Positions 1 to 6,795 of a DNA stretch of 7,542 nt are shown piece by piece. Position 1 is the first letter of the stretch, and each line of letters opens with the position of its first letter. Both the position numbers and the translations under genes were made by a program. The stretch covers positions 1-7,542 of the forward strand of contig JAUVKG010000127.1 in NCBI GenBank assembly GCA_030596365.1, in the 5' to 3' direction. The DNA comes from Chlamydiota bacterium. GTDB taxonomy: Bacteria; Auribacterota; UBA3054; B51-G9. The notes beneath the pieces are model-generated. The model worked only from the letters and a program-made list of their open reading frames with translations, ran no database searches and was not told the DNA's origin.

Positions 1-1
1 T

Positions 2-691
2 CTGTTGCCGATCACCATCAGCGCCTATGAAAGAATCCTGGACAACACGCGCAAATACACCCCATTCTGCGCGTATGGCGCGGCCATGGGATACAGTCAA
101 GGATTCGTGACCCAGGCCGCTTTGTTGCTCGACCGTATGGACGAAGCCTCCGAAATGCTCAAGTGGACCGCAAGGCTCACCTATTACGACGCTCCGATCG
201 AGAAGGAAAAATATCTCGTCCCGGAAGGTGCGGAAATCATCCCGACCGGCGAGTTTTGGCATCGCATCGGCGATCTGGGCAACGGCGTTCAGCAGGCGGA
301 AACGATCAAGACTATGCGACTCGTCATGGGGATCGACAATACCGGCGGCGACTACCAGCTTCGCTTAGTTCCGAGGTTGCCGATGGATTGGACGAGTATC
401 AAAACCGGAAACTACCCCATCTGGATACAGAATAATGGTAAACCGCATAGGGTTGAATTTGGCTACGATCTTCAGCGAATAGGCAGAGGGTTGCTCTTCA
501 CGGTAACCAGCGACACGGTTTTGCCAAAACTTGAGGTTCGTCTTGGAGCGCTCAAAAAGCCGGATCCGGCTTTCGGAGTTTTGCTTAATGGGAAGTACAT
601 CAAATCCACCACCGCAAAAAGCGGAGACTCCTACTGGGTAACCTGCGCCATCCCGGCGGGGGAAAAGAAATTCACGGTGGAAGTCCGGTAG
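2..691 (+). CDS. Putative six-hairpin glycosidase, C-terminal part (5' end outside window)
   Basis: The reading frame is open to the left edge, so the true start lies outside the window; the TTG at 5 is only an internal Leu codon. The 229 visible residues fall into two parts. Residues about 1-112 are helical, rich in aromatic and acidic residues (GEFWHRIGDLGNG near 83-95), as in the last hairpins of (alpha/alpha)6-barrel glycosidases. Residues about 113-229 look like a C-terminal beta-sandwich, with LRLVPRLPMDW near 120-130 and a VLLNGKYIK strand near 193-201, a layout common behind six-hairpin catalytic domains such as GH78-like enzymes. The family is inferred from this layout, and substrate and catalytic residues cannot be assigned from the fragment. 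Any signal peptide would be upstream. GC content is about 57% over the first 300 bases, far above the next gene. The gene ends with TAG at 689-691, and a 151-base spacer follows. Confidence 0.6.
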   Translation: MLPITISAYERILDNTRKYTPFCAYGAAMGYSQGFVTQAALLLDRMDEASEMLKWTARLTYYDAPIEKEKYLVPEGAEIIPTGEFWHRIGDLGNGVQQAETIKTMRLVMGIDNTGGDYQLRLVPRLPMDWTSIKTGNYPIWIQNNGKPHRVEFGYDLQRIGRGLLFTVTSDTVLPKLEVRLGALKKPDPAFGVLLNGKYIKSTTAKSGDSYWVTCAIPAGEKKFTVEVR

Positions 692-842
692 CAATGTTCG
701 GAAAATCCCATGTAGTTGGACCAGCCCGTTCTCAAAAATAAAAGCCGAAATGAAACAATATTCTGATAGCCAACGAGTATGAAGGAAAATTAATGTAAAG
801 TGTATTAACAAAAAAAATAACACAAAGAAAAGAAGAAAAGTT

Positions 843-3434
843 ATGAAAAATGTAATCCTTTTAACTTTATTTACAGGACTTATCATGTCTCAAAATATTT
901 CTGCTCGAAACTTTAACAAACCGGAAGATTTTATCCCATCGCGTGTTCTCACCGAACGGCTTGCCGTTAACTCAAGAACAATAGCCGCGACAAGCGAAAA
1001 AGTTCCTAACTCCGCTTTACTTGTTTTAGCGAGAAAATCCAATCCTTGTAGTGTATTAAATAATGTGGCAAAAATTGTTCCCGGAATAGAGAAAAACAAA
1101 AAGAATATCTGGACTGATAAAGCTAAAAATGTTAAAGTAGAAGACGAACCCGGAAGCGTAGTGGCAGATTTTGAAATTGACGGTGTAAAACTCAAATCAG
1201 AAATTTCTCCTCTGCTCACAAACAGCGATACGGGATCCTGGGAAGGTACAATTATTTATAGAATAGAAACACAACCTGAAACAAAAACTGTTTTACAAAT
1301 CAATGGCGGAATCGGTATTTATTCCACCCATCAGAAATGGGCGGAAGTACTTGACGACAACAAAAAACTACCGCTTATCGATTTACAATTTAAAAATAAA
1401 ATCGCTAATTATGTCAGCAGCAACGATAATCTTTTTGTTTACTTCAAAAGTTCAGGCAAAATGTCGAAAAACAAAAAAGGAAACGTAATTCTTACTTTCG
1501 ATAAGGGAAGCGGATGGGTAATGTTTTCGTTTTCTGCAAAAAAGGAAATTGCGGAAAAACTTATTCAGGAAAATGCGATTAAAGAATATGAAAAACTGAA
1601 ACAACATTATAAAAAAATGATGGAAAGTTCTCTTGATACTCCGGTGAAATCCATGAACGAAGCTTTCCACTCGGCAATTTATAATCTCGAATATTCATGG
1701 ATAGCGCCTTTTGGATGGAACGAATGTCCGCATCATTGGAATACTCTTTGGCACATGCAGGCAACAGCAGGCGCCGAATGGCTTGGTCAGACAGACCGTT
1801 CGCTTCTTTGCACAATGACACATGCAAACAACCTTTTACCAAATGGTTCCGCGCCACAATTATCACCGGATGGAATTAAACGCGATGATTTTGGCGGATC
1901 AAGTCATTTTTGGGCTTGGCAGGTTAAACATTATCTTGATTTCACCGGCGACAAAAAATTCGCGAAAGAAATTATTGAACCGTTTCAGACAAATTTGAAC
2001 TTCGTTTTTACAGAACGCGATCCTGACAATAATTTATTGATTTACTGGAAACAGCAAATTGGTAATCAGGAGGATTTTAACGCAACTCCTTACGATGGAA
2101 CCACGCCTACCATTGAAGGAATAAACATGCTGAAAACGCGCGTGATTCTCGCGGAACTTCAGGACGATAAAGAAACAGCCGAATTTTACAAAGCAAAAAC
2201 TGTCGCGGCTTTGAAAATTCTAAAAGAAAAACTTTGGATGAAAGATTTGGGAAGATTCGCTTTTTACATTGACCCGACAGGAAAACTTTTTCTTGATGGC
2301 CAGTATCAAACGTATTCTTATCCAACTATTTGGGATATAGTTGACGAATTTGACGGCTACACAAGTTTACGCCATTTTCGTGACAGATTTCAAGGTGAAA
2401 ACGGCGAGATTTATTGCGCAAATATGTGGCCTACTCATCATCCCAGAACTTGGGGTAGTCAGGCCGGCGCCGCGCAACAGCCGTGGGGAGCATGGGCTTT
2501 CGCGAAGGCAGGTCTGAACAATGAAACATATCGTCCGTTAAAAGCTGTTGCTGACTGGGTGATGGACTTAAACCATCGCGGTTCGTGGCCGGAAATAGCC
2601 ATCGAGGGTGTTAACGCCTACTTTTCTCCGCCGGCAGGTTTGTATATCGCAGCAGTTGCTGAAGCGCTTTTTGGAATGAATGTTAATCGACTTGAAAACA
2701 CGATGACTATTTCTCCTTCGTTTCCTGATGAATGGCCGGACGCGAAGTTGAATTTGCCGGAATATCAGGCAGATTATAAACGTGAAGGTAATACAATAAA
2801 TTACACGATTAAAAATTCTGAAGCGATATCTTACAAAATAAAATGGAGTTTTCCGCCGTTAAAAATCAAAAAACTTTTAATTAACGGTAAAAAAGCTAAA
2901 TATAAAATTGAGACCGGAATCGGAAGAATTATTTTAAATGCCTCCGTGCCGAAAGGAAAAGAAATAAATATTTCCTTAGAAATCGAGCCACTTAAATTTA
3001 TCGTGAAATATCCTAAATCTATTGCCGAAGGTGAAAAGTTTGATGTAAATATTCCCGGCGTGAAAATCGTTGATGTGAAAGATAGAAGCGGCTTGCTTGA
3101 AGAGTGGAAAATAAACCAAACCGGCGCGATAAATTGTCAGCTTAATTCTGAACTATTAGAAAAATATAATAGTTACGGGCGACTTGGGCAGCTAAACTTT
3201 TCGCGAAGGACTTTCTTCGTTCTATGTGAATCAAAATCCGGAATTGAGTTCTGGCAGCCGATAGACTTCTCTGTTTTGCCGCCTGTCGAAGTTGCAGCAA
3301 CCGGCGAAGCGAAAATTAAAGGAAATAATTTGGTCATTCCTGTAAAAATCAGAAATAATACTCTGAAAACTATCAAGGAAATGTGGATCCAAACACCCAA
3401 CGTCCAACGTCCAAATTATTCCTCCGCGCTCTGA
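843..3434 (+). CDS. Secreted six-hairpin glycosidase-like protein, N-terminal and catalytic part (truncated by frameshift)
   Basis: This frame encodes 863 residues before a premature TGA. The start at 843 is chosen because it gives a good Sec signal peptide: MKN, a hydrophobic stretch to about residue 16, and a likely cut after SQNISA (21). The protein should therefore be exported. Residues about 50-235 look like an N-terminal beta-sandwich. Residues about 265-615 look like an (alpha/alpha)6 barrel, with conserved-looking clusters WNECPHHWN (292-300), KRDDFGG (346-352), YSYPTIWDIVDEFDG (491-505) and SWPEIAIEG (581-589). Asp348/Asp349 and Glu584 are plausible catalytic acids by position, but this is inference. 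Residues about 616-715 form a beta-domain with a LLINGK strand. The last nine residues (855-863) are out-of-frame sequence after a 7-base duplication. GC is in the 30s, against 57% upstream. I cannot name a GH family. The restored length of about 1145 residues resembles large Bacteroidota glycan-degradation proteins of unknown-function families. Confidence 0.7.
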   Translation: MKNVILLTLFTGLIMSQNISARNFNKPEDFIPSRVLTERLAVNSRTIAATSEKVPNSALLVLARKSNPCSVLNNVAKIVPGIEKNKKNIWTDKAKNVKVEDEPGSVVADFEIDGVKLKSEISPLLTNSDTGSWEGTIIYRIETQPETKTVLQINGGIGIYSTHQKWAEVLDDNKKLPLIDLQFKNKIANYVSSNDNLFVYFKSSGKMSKNKKGNVILTFDKGSGWVMFSFSAKKEIAEKLIQENAIKEYEKLKQHYKKMMESSLDTPVKSMNEAFHSAIYNLEYSWIAPFGWNECPHHWNTLWHMQATAGAEWLGQTDRSLLCTMTHANNLLPNGSAPQLSPDGIKRDDFGGSSHFWAWQVKHYLDFTGDKKFAKEIIEPFQTNLNFVFTERDPDNNLLIYWKQQIGNQEDFNATPYDGTTPTIEGINMLKTRVILAELQDDKETAEFYKAKTVAALKILKEKLWMKDLGRFAFYIDPTGKLFLDGQYQTYSYPTIWDIVDEFDGYTSLRHFRDRFQGENGEIYCANMWPTHHPRTWGSQAGAAQQPWGAWAFAKAGLNNETYRPLKAVADWVMDLNHRGSWPEIAIEGVNAYFSPPAGLYIAAVAEALFGMNVNRLENTMTISPSFPDEWPDAKLNLPEYQADYKREGNTINYTIKNSEAISYKIKWSFPPLKIKKLLINGKKAKYKIETGIGRIILNASVPKGKEINISLEIEPLKFIVKYPKSIAEGEKFDVNIPGVKIVDVKDRSGLLEEWKINQTGAINCQLNSELLEKYNSYGRLGQLNFSRRTFFVLCESKSGIEFWQPIDFSVLPPVEVAATGEAKIKGNNLVIPVKIRNNTLKTIKEMWIQTPNVQRPNYSSAL
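3397..3414 (+). repeat. 7-base tandem duplication that breaks the reading frame
   Basis: CCAACGT occurs at 3397-3403 and again at 3404-3410, followed by a partial third copy CCAA at 3411-3414. The second unit adds 7 bases, which is 1 modulo 3, and moves translation out of the frame used by the next 870 bases. The downstream stop TGA at 3432-3434 follows at once. The pattern is typical of replication slippage. Confidence 0.9.
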
Positions 3435-3477
3435 GAAGGAAATAGAAGTTTCTTTACCAAAAATTATCGCTGATAAT

Positions 3478-4287
3478 TTGTCGCAAGGAGATAATAAATT
3501 AAAACTGCTTGTTGCCGGAGTTGGTGAAATAGATTTTATTGTTTCTTTTGAAGATGGTTCCGCAACTAATAATTCAAAATTAATTCAAGTTGAATTGCCT
3601 GAAGATGAAATGATTCCTGACAAAGATTATATGCAAACACGCAGCAGTGATACAGTTCAAAATATCTGGCATTTTTACTATTCGGTAAGCATAACGCCGC
3701 TTCAGGGACTTGAAGGCCAAACAAATATTATTGTTCCGGGAATCGAAAATTTTCCTGTAAAGATTGCTGACCGAAAATTTATTCCTGTTTCCAGTCAGTT
3801 CGGTAAACCAATGTTCAAAATTAATTTGCCGGTCGGGAAATACAAAAAAATATGGCTTGTAGTTTTACCGATAATTGACTGGCACGATCTATTTTCGCCG
3901 GTTGCTGTTGTAACTTTGAAAAATGGAATTGATAAAGTTGTCTGCTCGAAAATTTTGCGACTCCCCGGAGATTTGGATTGGTGGTGGACGAAAAACTTTG
4001 TGTATGCCAATTATGCCACGGCACAGGAAAAAAGAACAAAACGAAATGTGCTTCTGCCACTGCTTTCTCCGAATGACAGCGATTGGAAAGAAGGAAAACC
4101 ACCGCATTTCCCGCATTATGACGAATGGGCGGATTGCAGAAATATCATCACCCCAAGCTGTGTTTTAGATGTAATAGAAATAGATTTGCCGGAAACGCAA
4201 AATTTGAAATCGTTACAGTTTGAAACCGTTGGCGTTGATCCCGCATTTGGAATTCTTGGAATCATTGCTGAAATTGAAAAACCGTAA
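3478..4287 (+). CDS. C-terminal beta-rich part of the same secreted protein, displaced into the +1 frame
   Basis: This frame is open from 3367 to TAA at 4285-4287 and continues the 843-3434 product. The TTG at 3478 is the first possible start codon in it but has no convincing ribosome site and no signal peptide, so it is unlikely to be an independent gene. Joined to the upstream part, it begins with IIPPRSEKEIEVSLPK directly after the duplication. The sequence is almost all alternating hydrophobic/polar beta strands, with few helices. Its end, around VLDVIEIDLPETQNLKSLQF and PAFGILGIIAEIE, resembles the closing strands of a carbohydrate-binding or accessory beta-sandwich. Two such domains probably fit in the roughly 290 residues after the break. 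Its role is inferred to be substrate binding or packing on the catalytic barrel. If expressed alone it would stay in the cytoplasm and probably be useless. Base composition matches the upstream part, supporting a single original gene. Confidence 0.55.
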   Translation: MSQGDNKLKLLVAGVGEIDFIVSFEDGSATNNSKLIQVELPEDEMIPDKDYMQTRSSDTVQNIWHFYYSVSITPLQGLEGQTNIIVPGIENFPVKIADRKFIPVSSQFGKPMFKINLPVGKYKKIWLVVLPIIDWHDLFSPVAVVTLKNGIDKVVCSKILRLPGDLDWWWTKNFVYANYATAQEKRTKRNVLLPLLSPNDSDWKEGKPPHFPHYDEWADCRNIITPSCVLDVIEIDLPETQNLKSLQFETVGVDPAFGILGIIAEIEKP

Positions 4288-4312
4288 TCCGTTGTCTTAA
4301 TTCTTAGAAAAT

Positions 4313-4315
4313 GGA
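4313..4315 (+). promoter_or_regulatory. Possible ribosome binding site deciding the lipoprotein start
   Basis: GGA lies 7 bases before the ATG at 4323 and sits inside the longer reading frame that begins with ATG at 4311. The 4311 start has no purine-rich site at a useful distance. This favours 4323, which also gives the cleaner lipoprotein N-terminus MLIKKF. The match is only three bases, so the support is modest. Confidence 0.35.
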
Positions 4316-4322
4316 AACAATT

Positions 4323-6707
4323 ATGTTAATTAAAAAATTTGTATTGCTGTCCCTATTTGTTCTTATGTTGTGGCTTGTGCAAGGCTGCGGAAATTCGCAA
4401 GAAGGAGTTGTGCCGGTTGATTCTACTCAAGTGATGTCTTTAGATGGCAACGAGATGCTGGCAACCGCCCCGAATAATACTCGACTCGACAGCTCGGTTC
4501 TTCCGGAAATAGCATTTGCCTGCATCGTTGGAGAGCATTTTGAAAATGACAGATCATGGCAGGATGAAATAGATATCATTGCTGATTACGGCATGTATAA
4601 CCTTATTACTTTGACAATGCGGCTCGCAGGCCATCCTGTTGATGAGACTCAGACAAAAGAATTATTCCGTAAGTATGTAGATTATGCCGGTAGCAAGGGC
4701 ATTGGCGTCCTTATTGATTTGGATCCGCGTCTTGCTCGAGAGGAGTTTTATCGTTGCTATTCAAATGAGATGCAGAAAGTTGTCATCCTTAAAGAGTTGC
4801 TCGCTCAGGGAGCTTCAACGGGTTTTGAAATAGAGAGTTTTTCCTGTGGCGATCATATGTCTGGCAGAGGCACTCCATATTATCCTATGAAAGGTAGATT
4901 TGTTAAGGCTTTGGCGGGCAATAAAAATAGTGAGGGGAAAATTATTGCTGAAAGCCTTAGTAATATTAGTGAACAGGTCAATATTACACAAGCTGATTCA
5001 AATAGTGTTGCCGGTGTGTTTGAGAGTTCAGAGCCAATCACCCTTTCAAATTTGTTCGTGTTGGTTGAGTTTACAATATTTACCCCGGATGTATTTTCAC
5101 CTCATATAATAGATTATCAGCGTCAGTTGATTCAGATGTATTCTGATTTGCCGCTGAAAGGTGTTGTCAAAGACGAATGGGGCTTTCCACCTACACAGTC
5201 GATGATGTTGGATCACACAGCTTTTTGGTATTCTGATTTTTATGACCAGGCTTATCAGCAACAGTCAGGCAGAGCTTCTCTGTTGGATGACTTGTTACTG
5301 ATGGCCTTTGACTTTCAAGACAAGAAGACTGAACGGCTGTATGCAATTAACAACTACATGGATTTGAATTATAAACGCAATGAAGAAATAGAGTGTTGCT
5401 ATTACGATGACGTCAAAACGATTTACGGTACCAATGCGATAGTTACTAAACATGCAACATGGTATCCGAGGATTAATGGGCATGAAATTCTTAAAAACGG
5501 TCTGATTTGGTGGGCGGCTAAGAGAGATTGGGCTCAGACGGATGAAATAACACCTCTTTCAGCCTGTACAGCCCTAAGTAAAAAATTCAATTCGCCCAAC
5601 TGGCTCAATGAAGGCTATTCTGAAAAGGTGGTGGATTATCAGAGAAATATTTGGCGTTATGCTTTAGCTGGCGGCAGAATGGTCTATCTTATTGAGCCTC
5701 TTATTAAGCCTGATATATTGCTTAACTCCGATCTTATCAACGCCCAGTGCACGGTTAGGCTATTGAATTTTATTTCGCGTTCACCTTTGGATTGTCCCGT
5801 TGCTATTGTGTTTGGCCACGAGAGTCTTATGAACTGGGCAGGAGAAAGCTATCTTGATTACGGCGAGCAATTATCGCTTAATTTGTGGCAGGAAGGCTAT
5901 GCTGTCGATTTGTATCCGAGTAGTGAAATTGCCGCCGACACTCTTGAAATTACCGACGATGGTTATATAAAAGTAGGTCCTCAATCATACAGCGCTTTAG
6001 TGCTGTATAATCCAGATTTATCATCACCGACTGTTGCAGTTTTTTTTAATTCCAAATCGATAAGCAACACAGCTCTTTATCGTATTGGTAGCTGGCAGCA
6101 TGATAACAACGGAGAGCCCTTTGACGGCAATAGCGCATTGCCCGGGCAGTTTACGGTACTTGATAGCAAAGATGCTTTGGCTGAAATCGTTTCCGATTTG
6201 TCCGCAGCCAATGTTTCAACCCAGACACCATTAACAGAACCATTTGGATTCTGGGATTTGCATCCTAACCCAAATCAAATTGAAATGCCTGCTCCCGATG
6301 GGACAGCAAAACTCATTGACGGGACGGTAATCAGGATACGGGCGGGCGAGCCATATATTGGAGAATCAATCGATGAGACCATCATGGTTGATTCGGTTCC
6401 GGTCAAAGCCAAAGCCAGAGGGCTTTTTGCTGCCAGGGTCGATGAATCAGGCCAATTGGAAGCTATTGCTGCCGGCCGGTTGTCTATGGTGGAAGCGGCT
6501 GGATTATCACTGGATTTGCCGGCGCCTATGGATATTGCATTGTGGCGTAACGGTGATGGCCATTGGCAAGGCGTTGTCCAGGGCATTGCCAATACTAATT
6601 TACCGCAATGTTTGCGAGAGCTGACAGATAATTGGCAATTCCTTAGTTTGCCGCAGCCTATTGAAGCTTCGCAAAGCAGCCAAAATGACATCAATGATAT
6701 GAATTAA
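4323..6707 (+). CDS. Lipoprotein, putative glycoside hydrolase with TIM-barrel and amidotransferase-like domains
   Basis: The product has 794 residues. MLIKKF, a long hydrophobic stretch and LVQGC form a type II (lipoprotein) signal with lipidated Cys22, so the protein should be membrane anchored. The start at 4323 is preferred over 4311, which would add METI. Residues about 50-440 have the rhythm of a TIM barrel: strands such as YNLITLTM and IGVLIDLD, then VVKDEWGF with Glu285 at a strand end, a position where retaining TIM-barrel hydrolases carry the acid/base. Residues about 485-620 (CPVAIVFGHESLMNWAG, then YSALVLYNP) resemble the flavodoxin/class I amidotransferase-like domain behind the barrel in GH42-type beta-galactosidases and some other GH families. 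The rest, to 794, is beta-rich and ends in a low-complexity Ser/Gln/Asn tail. Family and substrate are unknown to me. GC (low to mid 40s, rising towards the 3' end) differs from both neighbours. The 35-base gap to the upstream gene suggests an operon. Confidence 0.7.
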   Translation: MLIKKFVLLSLFVLMLWLVQGCGNSQEGVVPVDSTQVMSLDGNEMLATAPNNTRLDSSVLPEIAFACIVGEHFENDRSWQDEIDIIADYGMYNLITLTMRLAGHPVDETQTKELFRKYVDYAGSKGIGVLIDLDPRLAREEFYRCYSNEMQKVVILKELLAQGASTGFEIESFSCGDHMSGRGTPYYPMKGRFVKALAGNKNSEGKIIAESLSNISEQVNITQADSNSVAGVFESSEPITLSNLFVLVEFTIFTPDVFSPHIIDYQRQLIQMYSDLPLKGVVKDEWGFPPTQSMMLDHTAFWYSDFYDQAYQQQSGRASLLDDLLLMAFDFQDKKTERLYAINNYMDLNYKRNEEIECCYYDDVKTIYGTNAIVTKHATWYPRINGHEILKNGLIWWAAKRDWAQTDEITPLSACTALSKKFNSPNWLNEGYSEKVVDYQRNIWRYALAGGRMVYLIEPLIKPDILLNSDLINAQCTVRLLNFISRSPLDCPVAIVFGHESLMNWAGESYLDYGEQLSLNLWQEGYAVDLYPSSEIAADTLEITDDGYIKVGPQSYSALVLYNPDLSSPTVAVFFNSKSISNTALYRIGSWQHDNNGEPFDGNSALPGQFTVLDSKDALAEIVSDLSAANVSTQTPLTEPFGFWDLHPNPNQIEMPAPDGTAKLIDGTVIRIRAGEPYIGESIDETIMVDSVPVKAKARGLFAARVDESGQLEAIAAGRLSMVEAAGLSLDLPAPMDIALWRNGDGHWQGVVQGIANTNLPQCLRELTDNWQFLSLPQPIEASQSSQNDINDMN

Positions 6708-6795
6708 ATAAATCTTTATATAGTTCCTGTGCAGGTATCCAAATGTATTTTGTCTCTATTTTAATCAAACTAAAAAAAGGAAATTTATTGTAAAA

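Larger units (their letters stand above)
843..4287 (+). pseudogene. Whole interrupted gene: secreted glycosidase-like protein of about 1145 residues
   Basis: The two pieces are one gene split by a +7-base change. Deleting 3405-3411 (one repeat unit) joins ACA CCC AAC GTC to CAA ATT ATT CCT CCG, reading TPNVQIIPPRSEKEIEV and continuing without a stop to 4287. The restored frame has 1146 codons including the stop. Both halves have the same low GC and codon style, and no other frame disruption is visible, so the lesion looks recent. The signal peptide, N-terminal beta-domain and (alpha/alpha)6 region are intact, so the truncated product could retain some activity. The alternatives are a sequencing or assembly error, or reversible slippage that switches the full-length protein on and off. 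A gap of only 35 bases to the lipoprotein gene suggests co-transcription. Confidence 0.75.

Noticed and set aside
692..842. Promoter or terminator in the spacer after gene 1
   Set aside because: TTGGAC near 717 with an AT-rich stretch about 17 bases on is too weak to call, no Bacteroidota-type TAnnTTTG box is evident, and no stem with a T-run was found. The longest start-to-stop run noticed there encodes only ten residues.
365..886. 173-codon reverse-strand open frame with a hydrophobic N-terminus
   Set aside because: It lies mostly antisense to gene 1 and its spacer. The hydrophobic start comes from the A-rich leader of the next gene read backwards, and its composition does not look like a real protein.
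3364..3478. Programmed ribosomal frameshifting as the reason for the two frames
   Set aside because: There is no slippery heptamer followed by a pseudoknot at the join, and the 7-base tandem duplication explains the shift fully.
3478..4287. An independent gene starting with TTG at 3478
   Set aside because: There is no ribosome site or signal peptide. The frame is already open from 3367, and the sequence continues the upstream protein once one repeat unit is removed.
6275..6694. 139-codon reverse-strand open frame inside the lipoprotein gene
   Set aside because: It is fully antisense to a well-supported coding region and has no recognisable motif or separate expression signal.
6726..6735. 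CCTG-TG-CAGG inverted repeat before GH43 as an operator or terminator
   Set aside because: The arms are only four bases with a two-base loop and no extension or T-run, which is expected by chance. The nearby TATTTTG is one base short of a Bacteroidota -7 box.
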